DNA from: Clostridia bacterium | GTDB lineage: Bacteria; Bacillota; Clostridia; Christensenellales; UBA1242 | DNA length: 6,933 nt | Reading direction: 5' to 3' | Assembly: GCA_017553065.1 (NCBI GenBank) | Contig: JAFZND010000134.1 | Span: 1-6,933, forward strand | In this document: in pieces, positions 1 to 5,778 of the stretch | Layout of the letters: the number at the start of each line of letters is the position of its first letter | Numbering within the stretch: position 1 is the stretch's first letter | Position numbers and translations under genes: made by a program | Notes under the pieces: generated by a model | The model's database searches: none | Told to the model about the DNA's origin: nothing | The model's input: the letters and a program-made list of their open reading frames with translations, nothing else

Positions 1-1811
1 GGAATATTTTGTAAATTTGGCTCAGATGAACTCAACCTTCCTGTTGCTGTTACAAACTGATTAAACACAGTATAAATTTTACCTGTTTTCTCATTAATCA
101 TTTCTTTGTATGGCACAATATATGTGTTATACAATTTACTAAGCAATCTATATCTTATTATCAATGGCACAATTGGATGCTTATCAATAATATCTTCTAG
201 CACTTGCGCATTTGTGCTTTTCTTTTTGTTGTTATAAGATTTAATGGCTAATTTGTCAAATAGCACTTCACCCAACTGCTTAGGTGAATTTAAGTTAAAT
301 TCACACCCTGCAAGTTCATAAATGTCATTCGTTATTTGTTTTATATTTTTATTATACTCGTCACTCTGCTTTTGTAGTTCATCTTTGTCTAGCTTAAACC
401 CTTGAATTTCCATATCAAATAATACAGATGTGAGTGGTAATTCCATATCGTAGTAAATATCGTTTAGTTTATACTCTTCCAACTTGGATTTGTAACTAAG
501 ATATATTGAGTACAAATTGTATGCATCCACATCACTCGTGCATCTATTTTCTGTTATAACTTCGGCAAAACTTACATTTACTTTCCCTACGCTATTTAGA
601 ATATATCTACCAAGCAAAATATCAAATGACACATTATTTAGGTTAATATCAAACTCACGCAATGTGTGTTTTAATGATTTGCTGTCATACACAATTTTAC
701 TTACTTTACTTTCAAATAATTTTTTGCTACCAAGTAGCAATTTATCCAATTCAAAACCTGGCGAAATTAAATCTTTCTTTATTGGTAACATATATGCTGT
801 TTCACCATTATACACACTAAGAGCATCGTCACCAATATGCAATGAAAGTGCATTTGATTGCACCAATTTATCAATGGTTTTATTCCAAGTAGACAAATCA
901 TCAATTGAGATAGTTTTTATGTTGTCCTGTAATTTATTGTCAGAAAATTCACTATTTTCGTCAAAAAGTTCACTTTTCTTGAGTAAACTATTAAATTGAT
1001 ATTGCTTGAATAATTGCAACACATCTGCACTGAATGGATAAGAATATTCAAAATCACTTAGTTCAAATGGTAATGCTTTGTCTGTAACTATAGTTGCAAG
1101 AGTATGGGATAATTTTGCAACATTTTCACTTTCCATAAGTTTTTCATGTAGCTTCCCAGAAATCTCATCTATATGAGAATACACGCCTTCAAGTGTTACA
1201 TAATCTTGCAATAGTTTTAGTGCAGTTTTTTCACCCACACCCTTTACACCTGGAATATTGTCACTTGGGTCACCCATTAGGGACTTTAGTTCAATTATTT
1301 GATATGGCGCAATACCATACTTTTCTTTTAATTCCACTTCGCCCACAAGTTCACTTTCGCTTACACCTTTGTGTGGCACCAAAACTTTGGTGTGGTCATT
1401 GATTAGTTGGAGGCAATCTTTATCTGCCGTAACAATAATATTTTCTGTGTCATACATTCGACTAAGGCAACCTATAATATCGTCTGCCTCTAAGCCCATG
1501 CCACCTAAGTGCTTAATATTCATAGCGTCAAGCATGCGTTCCATTATGGGAAATTGATTAAGCAACTCTTGTGGTGCTGGTGACCTTTGTGCTTTGTACT
1601 CACCATACATCTCATGTCTAAATGTTTTGCCTTTGTCAAAGCAAACTGCAATGTAGTCTGGCTTAATATCCTGTATTATATGTATAAGCATATTTGTAAA
1701 GCCAAAAACACCGTTGCTATATTCGCCATCAAAATTGGCTAGCAAAGGTAACGCATAATATGCTCTAAAGAGCAAGTTATTACCATCTAAAATTGCAAAT
1801 TTCTTTTTCAT
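1..1811 (-). CDS. polA: DNA polymerase I, N-terminal 603 residues (partial, runs off left edge)
   Basis: Family A DNA polymerase, which removes RNA primers and fills gaps in lagging-strand synthesis and excision repair. The frame is open from the ATG at 1811 to the left edge. Residues 1 to about 290 are the 5' nuclease domain, with the metal-binding motifs GLEADD (106-111), TADKD (128-132) and GDPSDNIPGVKGVG (180-193). Residues about 300-440 have the fold position of the 3'-5' exonuclease, but its DxE motif reads H325-I-G327, so proofreading is probably lost. The polymerase part starts around 450 and the fragment ends in TATGRLSSSEPNLQNI (588-603), the conserved stretch just before motif A. 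About 275 residues, including the catalytic aspartates, should lie outside, judging from the usual length of about 880. The start is supported by AGGA six bases upstream of the ATG. The MFS gene ends 17 bases upstream with no visible terminator between, so the two are likely co-transcribed. Identification is very secure. Confidence 0.97.
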   Translation of the reverse strand, partial: MKKKFAILDGNNLLFRAYYALPLLANFDGEYSNGVFGFTNMLIHIIQDIKPDYIAVCFDKGKTFRHEMYGEYKAQRSPAPQELLNQFPIMERMLDAMNIKHLGGMGLEADDIIGCLSRMYDTENIIVTADKDCLQLINDHTKVLVPHKGVSESELVGEVELKEKYGIAPYQIIELKSLMGDPSDNIPGVKGVGEKTALKLLQDYVTLEGVYSHIDEISGKLHEKLMESENVAKLSHTLATIVTDKALPFELSDFEYSYPFSADVLQLFKQYQFNSLLKKSELFDENSEFSDNKLQDNIKTISIDDLSTWNKTIDKLVQSNALSLHIGDDALSVYNGETAYMLPIKKDLISPGFELDKLLLGSKKLFESKVSKIVYDSKSLKHTLREFDINLNNVSFDILLGRYILNSVGKVNVSFAEVITENRCTSDVDAYNLYSIYLSYKSKLEEYKLNDIYYDMELPLTSVLFDMEIQGFKLDKDELQKQSDEYNKNIKQITNDIYELAGCEFNLNSPKQLGEVLFDKLAIKSYNNKKKSTNAQVLEDIIDKHPIVPLIIRYRLLSKLYNTYIVPYKEMINEKTGKIYTVFNQFVTATGRLSSSEPNLQNI

Positions 1812-1828
1812 AACAATTCCTAATATAA

Positions 1829-3043
1829 TTATATCTCATTTTGCATGAGATAATCTACCATTTTCTTGCGTACTTGTTCTTCTTTTATTGGCCAATAGAT
1901 TGCTGCAAGCATAAAGAATGCGGGTGAAATATAAAAACACATTGGAATAGATGCAAATGCAATCACCGGTATTTCTGTAAGCGTTTGACCAAAAGAAATA
2001 CCTATTTGCCTTCCGTATAATTGCATATCGTTGCTAAGTCCAACAACATTGCCTTTGTTGATATTTACATAACTAATATATCCCAATAATTCAATTAAGA
2101 ATCCATATAATACAATTACCGTATATATTGCCCAATTTGCTTTTGCTAGTATAAAGAATGGTGTAATTGCTGCAAGTCCTACACATGTAATTGCTGCAAT
2201 CATGCCATTGTCAAAGCGCTTTGTAAGGCGTTTGCCCATACCATTACCTGCAATTTCTGCCGCTATTTTAAGTGCGTTTAAGTATCCAGCAGTTGCAAAA
2301 CTTGCACCTGAAACAAATATATGTAAGTTGTACCATGTTGGAATGTAATCGCCAGCCGCTGCAAGTGTTGTGGTAACAAGCGTCATTAGCACCATGTGCT
2401 TAGACAAATCTTTATATTTTGCACTACCATTTTGCTGATTTGCACCCTTCTCAATTGCCATTTGAACATTAGATGTGTAATCTTTGTTAAAGGTGCGTTC
2501 TTTTTTGTTGATAAAGTAAAAGATTACTAATGGAATTACACTTATAAGATATATACCAGCTGCCACCATTATTAGTGCAGTACTATTTAAACCTAAAAAT
2601 ATACCACCAAGTATGCTAGATGCCACACCAGATATATTGTGCACAATACGCATAAATGATGCATTGCTATTACTCTTTTTTGGATCGGATGCGTATGCAA
2701 ACACAGCATCAGTACATCCATTTTTCAATGTTACTTGCCATGCATAACACACAATAATCACTGCCAAACACACCCAAAATGAGCTTTCAATATACACAAG
2801 TGCAAAACTATATCCAACAATTGGCACAAGGCGCATTAACAACATAACTTGTGGTTTTTTTATCATTAACTTTCTTAATGCAAATACAAAAACAACACGC
2901 ACAGCAGACATGATTACAATAAATAGCATTGCATAAAGAACTGACTTCGTAGCTTTGTAAATAATTAGCGGAATAAAACCACTAACCATGGATACAGCAA
3001 AATTAGAAAAAAATTGATAAAAATTAAGTAACCTTAGCTGCAT
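1829..3043 (-). CDS. MFS-type multi-pass membrane transporter, substrate unknown
   Basis: A 404-residue integral membrane protein with about 12 hydrophobic segments in two groups of six. The halves are joined by a polar loop at about 178-217 (NKKERTFNK onward), the classic major facilitator plan and length. A degenerate motif-A-like loop follows helix 2 (R57-K58 to I61-K62-K63). A better one lies in the second half, GNGMGKRLTKRF (267-278), between membrane segments. No substrate signature is recognisable, so substrate and direction are unknown; other polytopic transporters of similar length cannot be excluded. The open frame extends 21 codons upstream to 3106, but the ATG at 3043 is preferred. 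It is preceded by GGGGAG, and the longer form would begin upstream of the mapped -10 box region and lacks a ribosome site. A perfect inverted repeat sits directly upstream of the ribosome site. The gene is first of a probable two-gene unit with polA. Confidence 0.8.
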   Translation of the reverse strand: MQLRLLNFYQFFSNFAVSMVSGFIPLIIYKATKSVLYAMLFIVIMSAVRVVFVFALRKLMIKKPQVMLLMRLVPIVGYSFALVYIESSFWVCLAVIIVCYAWQVTLKNGCTDAVFAYASDPKKSNSNASFMRIVHNISGVASSILGGIFLGLNSTALIMVAAGIYLISVIPLVIFYFINKKERTFNKDYTSNVQMAIEKGANQQNGSAKYKDLSKHMVLMTLVTTTLAAAGDYIPTWYNLHIFVSGASFATAGYLNALKIAAEIAGNGMGKRLTKRFDNGMIAAITCVGLAAITPFFILAKANWAIYTVIVLYGFLIELLGYISYVNINKGNVVGLSNDMQLYGRQIGISFGQTLTEIPVIAFASIPMCFYISPAFFMLAAIYWPIKEEQVRKKMVDYLMQNEI

Positions 3044-3053
3044 ATTTCTCCCC

Positions 3054-3074
3054 TTTTGATATATGATATCAAAA
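3054..3074. repeat. Perfect inverted repeat in the transporter leader
   Basis: Arms TTTTGATAT (3054-3062) and ATATCAAAA (3066-3074) are exact reverse complements around a 3-base centre. The repeat lies inside the predicted 37-base leader of the MFS gene, and its promoter-distal edge touches the GGGGAG ribosome site (3053-3048). As DNA it could be the operator of a dimeric repressor. As RNA it would be an A/U-rich 9-bp hairpin abutting the ribosome site. It is not a terminator, since no U-tract follows on the minus strand. Confidence 0.6.
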
Positions 3075-3086
3075 ATATGAAAAAAC

Positions 3087-3114
3087 ATTAAACGATTTGG
3101 ACACACAATGTTAA
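3087..3114 (-). promoter_or_regulatory. Sigma-70-type promoter of the MFS transporter (and probably polA)
   Basis: On the minus strand, -35 TTAACA (3114-3109) and -10 TTTAAT (3092-3087) are separated by 16 bases; each matches consensus at five of six positions. Transcription would start near 3080 and give a leader of about 37 bases to the ATG at 3043. The divergent tRNA promoter begins less than 20 bases away. Confidence 0.6.
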
Positions 3115-3131
3115 AATTTTAGCAAAAGCAG

Positions 3132-3165
3132 TTGCAATTGAGATAAACTTTTGATATTATATAAA
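3132..3165 (+). promoter_or_regulatory. Promoter of tRNA-Leu
   Basis: Two overlapping solutions exist. TTGCAA (3132-3137) is followed after 17 bases by TATTAT (3155-3160). TTGAGA (3138-3143) is followed after 16 bases by TATAAA (3160-3165). Either puts the start about 9 to 15 bases before the mature tRNA end at 3181. The choice cannot be made from sequence alone. Confidence 0.6.
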
Positions 3166-3180
3166 AGCATTGAAATATAT

Positions 3181-3267
3181 GCCGGTGTGGTGAAATTGGC
3201 AGACGCACTAGACTCAAAATCTAGCGGGGGCAACTCCGTGCCGGTTCGACTCCGGCCACCGGCACCA
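3181..3267 (+). tRNA. tRNA-Leu, anticodon CAA
   Basis: A full class II cloverleaf can be folded by eye. The acceptor stem GCCGGTG (3181-3187) pairs with CACCGGC (3257-3263), followed by discriminator A3264 and an encoded CCA (3265-3267). The anticodon stem CTAGA/TCTAG (3208-3212, 3220-3224) encloses loop CTCAAAA, giving anticodon CAA at 3215-3217, which reads UUG. The long variable arm CGGGG-GCAA-CTCCG follows (3225-3238), as expected for leucine tRNA. The T arm is GCCGG-TTCGACT-CCGGC (3240-3256). It is transcribed divergently from the MFS gene and ends just before an intrinsic terminator. Confidence 0.97.
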
Positions 3268-3268
3268 C

Positions 3269-3304
3269 AAAAAAAGACGAACTTGCATGAGTTCATCTTT
3301 TTTT
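3269..3304. terminator. Bidirectional intrinsic terminator between tRNA-Leu and the HAD gene
   Basis: The stem pairs GACGAACT (3276-3283) with AGTTCATC (3290-3297) around a 6-base loop. It is extended by A7 (3269-3275) against T7 (3298-3304), so there is a U-tract on whichever strand is transcribed. On the plus strand one position is a C-A mismatch (3278/3295); on the minus strand the same position is a G-U pair, so the minus-strand hairpin is fully paired. It ends both the tRNA transcript and the convergent HAD mRNA, whose TAA stop (3305-3303) overlaps the stem edge. Confidence 0.85.
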
Positions 3305-3938
3305 ATATCTTCAAATAATCTGCCAAAGATTTTAAATCTGGGAATTCTTTCATAGGAATTTCTTCTATATCAATAAGTGAATACTTATTGTCGTCACGGC
3401 GAATACGAATTACATCCACAGGATGCTGTTGATATAGCCCAACAAGATCGCTTGGGTTATCGTCAATAAATACACCATTAGAATAATCTATATTTATTTC
3501 CCATTTTGGACATGTGGCAATATGAATATCGTCAAAGTATTTCTTTAAACCAGAGCCATTAATCTTTGTAGATTGATATGAAATGCCGTCTATGGTTACA
3601 AATGTAAGCATATGCACTTCATTACCTGCTGCTTTAAGTCGTTTTAAAAAATCTATTGCATCGTCATATACAAATATACTGCCGTTATTGATAACACTAG
3701 AAACATTATGCTTTAGTGTTTCTTCACTAACGCCATACTTTTGTGCCAAATGATGACATAGTTTAAAAGCATGATAAATTCTACCACGCTGGTATTGATA
3801 AGTTGCTTCATTTAGTACATCATTATAGTTTAGTGCAGGATTAAGTGCACAACATGTGGTTGCCATTGTATGAAGCGTATTTTGCTTTAACATGGAAGTT
3901 TTGTAAAGCGTACTATCAAAATCTATATAGTATATCAT
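3303..3938 (-). CDS. HAD-superfamily hydrolase (probable phosphatase)
   Basis: A 211-residue soluble protein with the haloacid dehalogenase catalytic motifs in order. Motif I is D6-F-D8-S-T-L, with D6 the expected nucleophile and D8 the acid/base. Motif II is in MLTF, with T112. Motif III is likely K145 in PKWE. Motif IV is FIDDN, with D159 and D160 as Mg2+ ligands. Residues about 14-85 are helical and would form a C1-type cap, which sets substrate choice in this superfamily. The substrate cannot be read from the sequence; a phosphomonoester is the family expectation. The frame stays open to 4001, but the extra 21 codons would be read from the upstream operon's terminator and this gene's promoter, so the ATG at 3938, five residues before motif I, is the start. 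No Shine-Dalgarno precedes it. It is a single-gene unit convergent with tRNA-Leu. Confidence 0.88.
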   Translation of the reverse strand: MIYYIDFDSTLYKTSMLKQNTLHTMATTCCALNPALNYNDVLNEATYQYQRGRIYHAFKLCHHLAQKYGVSEETLKHNVSSVINNGSIFVYDDAIDFLKRLKAAGNEVHMLTFVTIDGISYQSTKINGSGLKKYFDDIHIATCPKWEINIDYSNGVFIDDNPSDLVGLYQQHPVDVIRIRRDDNKYSLIDIEEIPMKEFPDLKSLADYLKI

Positions 3939-3945
3939 CACTTTA

Positions 3946-3954
3946 ATTATAACA
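3946..3954 (-). promoter_or_regulatory. Extended -10 promoter of the HAD gene
   Basis: On the minus strand, TG (3954-3953), one base, then the perfect -10 TATAAT (3951-3946). No good -35 lies 16 to 18 bases upstream, which an extended -10 can tolerate. The expected start is at about 3939, one base before the ATG at 3938, so the mRNA would be leaderless or nearly so. Confidence 0.55.
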
Positions 3955-3984
3955 TATTTCGACAAAAAGTAACGCAATTTTAGC

Positions 3985-4021
3985 AAAAAAATAAAAAACA
4001 TGGCAAATTATACCATGTTTT
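3985..4021 (-). terminator. Intrinsic terminator of the lemA-DUF3137 operon
   Basis: Arms AAAACATGG (3995-4003) and CCATGTTTT (4013-4021) are a perfect 9-bp inverted repeat with a 9-base loop. On the minus strand the hairpin is followed by a T-rich run (3994-3985: TTATTTTTTT). The TAA stop of the DUF3137 gene (4022-4020) runs into the stem. It separates this operon from the HAD gene downstream on the same strand. Confidence 0.85.
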
Positions 4022-4985
4022 ATTCCAATTTAAATACTTTTGAGTTGTTTTTAATTTCATTCACAATAGAAATAAGTTCATTTACATCATTATAAAAATC
4101 TAAAAAGTAGTCGCCATTTAATTCTTTTACATTTTTGGTTGTAAATAAATTATTACCAAGTTCTAAATACATTTTGTTATCCACCAACACAATGCTGAAA
4201 TGATTTTTAGCGTGCAATAGTTGTAATTTTTTCATCATGCTAGGAGTTAAAATACAATATGCTTCTAGCTCATCAGAAGCCCTAACTGCAAACTCCTTAT
4301 CAAACTTTACATCTTCTGTTTTTATCTTTTTATATTTTGAACCATGATTAATTGCCAAGTTTGTTTTAAATGATTTTGGAAACTCAACTATTCCAAATAC
4401 ACCATAAAATATGGTAACAGTGTATGTTTCAGTTACCCTCTCACCCTTGCTATTTCTAGTAGTTCTAGTTCTTGTGTCAGTTACATTCAAATCACTAACA
4501 CACAATTCAACTTGTGATGGTGAACCATCTTTATTTGGAATTTTTATGGATAAATAATCTGCACCACGATAATGGTCATATGGTTCATAAAATGGACTAA
4601 CCTTAAAAATATCTTTACTAATATAATCTTTGCGAGCATACTTGTATGTGTAACCTTGAAGTAAATAACCTACTATTTTTTCTTTATCTACATAAAAATT
4701 ATATCTCGATTTTGCCAAATAAAAAGTTGCAATAATAAATAACGCAATGGAAGTAGCTATTGATACAACAAATAATACTGATAAAAATACAGAATTATCA
4801 CCGCTATTCACACCAATACAACTAAGTAACAAAAACAATACAAACAAAAGGAATGCAGCACCACTAAACAAATAAAACCTAATTGCTATTTTTTGTTTTT
4901 TGTGCGCATAAGCATATTTTTCTTTATCATCTTTTGTGACAATATCATTTTCAATAAACTCGTAGAAATCTTTTTTTGATACCAT
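4020..4985 (-). CDS. DUF3137 family membrane protein
   Basis: A 321-residue protein, apparently of the DUF3137 family, recognised by the pattern of its C-terminal half: TIFYGVFGIVEFPKSF (191-206), then D238-E-L-E-A-Y-CILTP (to 248), then the MMKKL helix and a strand pair ending YLELGNNLF (to 281). The function of the family is not established. A charged N-terminal segment (1-35) is followed by two hydrophobic helices at about 36-58 and 67-91, then a soluble domain (about 94-321) that should face the same side as the N-terminus, probably the cytoplasm. There is no signal peptide. It starts 2 bases after the lemA stop, and its AAAAAAGG ribosome site lies within the last lemA codons, so the two are translated from one mRNA. 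DUF3137 genes are, from memory, often next to lemA, which suggests a shared membrane complex. Confidence 0.8.
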   Translation of the reverse strand: MVSKKDFYEFIENDIVTKDDKEKYAYAHKKQKIAIRFYLFSGAAFLLFVLFLLLSCIGVNSGDNSVFLSVLFVVSIATSIALFIIATFYLAKSRYNFYVDKEKIVGYLLQGYTYKYARKDYISKDIFKVSPFYEPYDHYRGADYLSIKIPNKDGSPSQVELCVSDLNVTDTRTRTTRNSKGERVTETYTVTIFYGVFGIVEFPKSFKTNLAINHGSKYKKIKTEDVKFDKEFAVRASDELEAYCILTPSMMKKLQLLHAKNHFSIVLVDNKMYLELGNNLFTTKNVKELNGDYFLDFYNDVNELISIVNEIKNNSKVFKLE

Positions 4986-4987
4986 TA

Positions 4988-5656
4988 TTATTTACCTTTT
5001 TTGTTAGTTAAATTAATCTTAACATTAATTCTTTCTGCTGAATCAATTTTAAATAGTTCAAATTTTTCAAAGCCATAATAATTAGCTAAAATATTATTTG
5101 GGAAAACTTCAATTTTGGTGTTGTATGTGTTTACATTGCTATCGTATATTCTACGGGCCGCCACCAATTTATCTTCTATTTCTGTCAAATCATCCATTAG
5201 AGAACGGAATATTGCTTCTGCTTTTAATTCAGGATATGCCTCAGCAATAACAATCACTTGATTTAACTTTGGAATCAAATCATTTGCATATTGCAATTTT
5301 AGTTTTTCATCACTTGTGTTTACTGCAAGATTGCGAAGTTTGATAACATCCGTAAATACTTGCTTTTCATGTTTTTCATATTCCTTAACAACTTCCACCA
5401 AGTTTGGAACCAAATCAAAACGCAATTTTAATTGGATATCAATAAGTGCCATGCTTTGATCTACTTTGTTGCTAAGCATAACAAATGAATTAAATTTGCT
5501 TTTACAAATGCATGCAATTATAAAGTCAACAAAACCAATGGCAGCAATAGCAATACCTAACGAAACAATTTCTAATATAATAGCGACACCAGCAATCATA
5601 AGTATAAAACTGGATATGTATAATCCTAGCAATAACGAATTATTTCTTTTTTTCAT
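4988..5656 (-). CDS. lemA: LemA family membrane protein
   Basis: A 222-residue protein whose residues about 52-210 match the LemA helical-bundle domain. Recognisable pieces are NKVDQSMALIDIQLKLRFDL (63-82) followed by VPNLVEVVKEYEKHEK, YPELKA (141-146), ARRIYDSNVNTYNTKI (167-182) and FPNNILANYYGF (185-196). The biochemical role of LemA proteins is not established; they are membrane anchored and elongated. Most have a single N-terminal helix, but this one has two close hydrophobic segments (about 8-28 and 31-50) after a basic start (MKKR), a membrane hairpin that would keep the bundle on the cytoplasmic side. The start is supported by AGGAG at 5672-5668, though the spacing to the ATG is long (about 11 bases). 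It is the first gene of a two-gene operon with DUF3137 and is divergent from the DUF1538 gene. Confidence 0.93.
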   Translation of the reverse strand: MKKRNNSLLLGLYISSFILMIAGVAIILEIVSLGIAIAAIGFVDFIIACICKSKFNSFVMLSNKVDQSMALIDIQLKLRFDLVPNLVEVVKEYEKHEKQVFTDVIKLRNLAVNTSDEKLKLQYANDLIPKLNQVIVIAEAYPELKAEAIFRSLMDDLTEIEDKLVAARRIYDSNVNTYNTKIEVFPNNILANYYGFEKFELFKIDSAERINVKINLTNKKGK

Positions 5657-5682
5657 AAGTGTAATTTCTCCTGAACATTTTC

Positions 5683-5711
5683 ATTATAACATACCAAAAT
5701 AAAAAATACAA
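5683..5711 (-). promoter_or_regulatory. Promoter of the lemA-DUF3137 operon
   Basis: On the minus strand, -35 TTGTAT (5711-5706), a 17-base spacer and a perfect -10 TATAAT (5688-5683), with an upstream TG giving an extended -10. The start is expected near 5676, leaving a 20-base leader that contains the AGGAG site. It faces the DUF1538 promoter, with an inverted repeat between them. Confidence 0.7.
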
Positions 5712-5719
5712 AATAAAGG

Positions 5720-5743
5720 CAAATTATTTGCTAAAATAATTTG
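5720..5743. repeat. Perfect 10-bp inverted repeat between divergent promoters (candidate operator)
   Basis: Arms CAAATTATTT (5720-5729) and AAATAATTTG (5734-5743) are exact reverse complements around GCTA. The right arm overlaps the first three bases of the DUF1538 -35 box (5741-5746). The left arm ends 9 bases upstream of the lemA -35 box. It has no following U-tract and lies outside both predicted transcripts, so a protein-binding site is more likely than a terminator. The regulator is not in the window. Confidence 0.6.
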
Positions 5744-5769
5744 TAAATACAAGAATTGTTTATTATAAT
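5741..5769 (+). promoter_or_regulatory. Promoter of the DUF1538 gene
   Basis: -35 TTGTAA (5741-5746), a 17-base spacer and a perfect -10 TATAAT (5764-5769). The expected start is at about 5776, three bases before the ATG at 5779, with no Shine-Dalgarno between, so the mRNA would be practically leaderless. The -35 overlaps the inverted repeat. Confidence 0.7.
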
Positions 5770-5778
5770 AAATAAGTA

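Noticed and set aside
517..1557. Plus-strand open frames of 62 to 160 codons at 517-999, 1193-1402 and 1369-1557
   Set aside because: They are shadows of polA on the opposite strand, which has continuous conserved motifs; none resembles a known family.
3044..3106. 21-codon N-terminal extension of the MFS transporter
   Set aside because: It would start upstream of the predicted transcription start, overlaps the -10 box region, and lacks a ribosome site, whereas 3043 has GGGGAG just upstream.
3111..3296. 61-residue minus-strand open frame over the tRNA
   Set aside because: It is the antisense translation of tRNA-Leu plus the terminator; this kind of peptide is a well-known spurious protein call at tRNA genes.
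3939..4001. 21-codon N-terminal extension of the HAD protein
   Set aside because: The extra codons come from the upstream terminator arm and the extended -10 promoter, and the HAD fold starts normally at 3938 with motif I five residues in.
5466..5702. 78-codon plus-strand open frame over the lemA start
   Set aside because: It is antisense to the lemA membrane segment and its promoter; no ribosome site.
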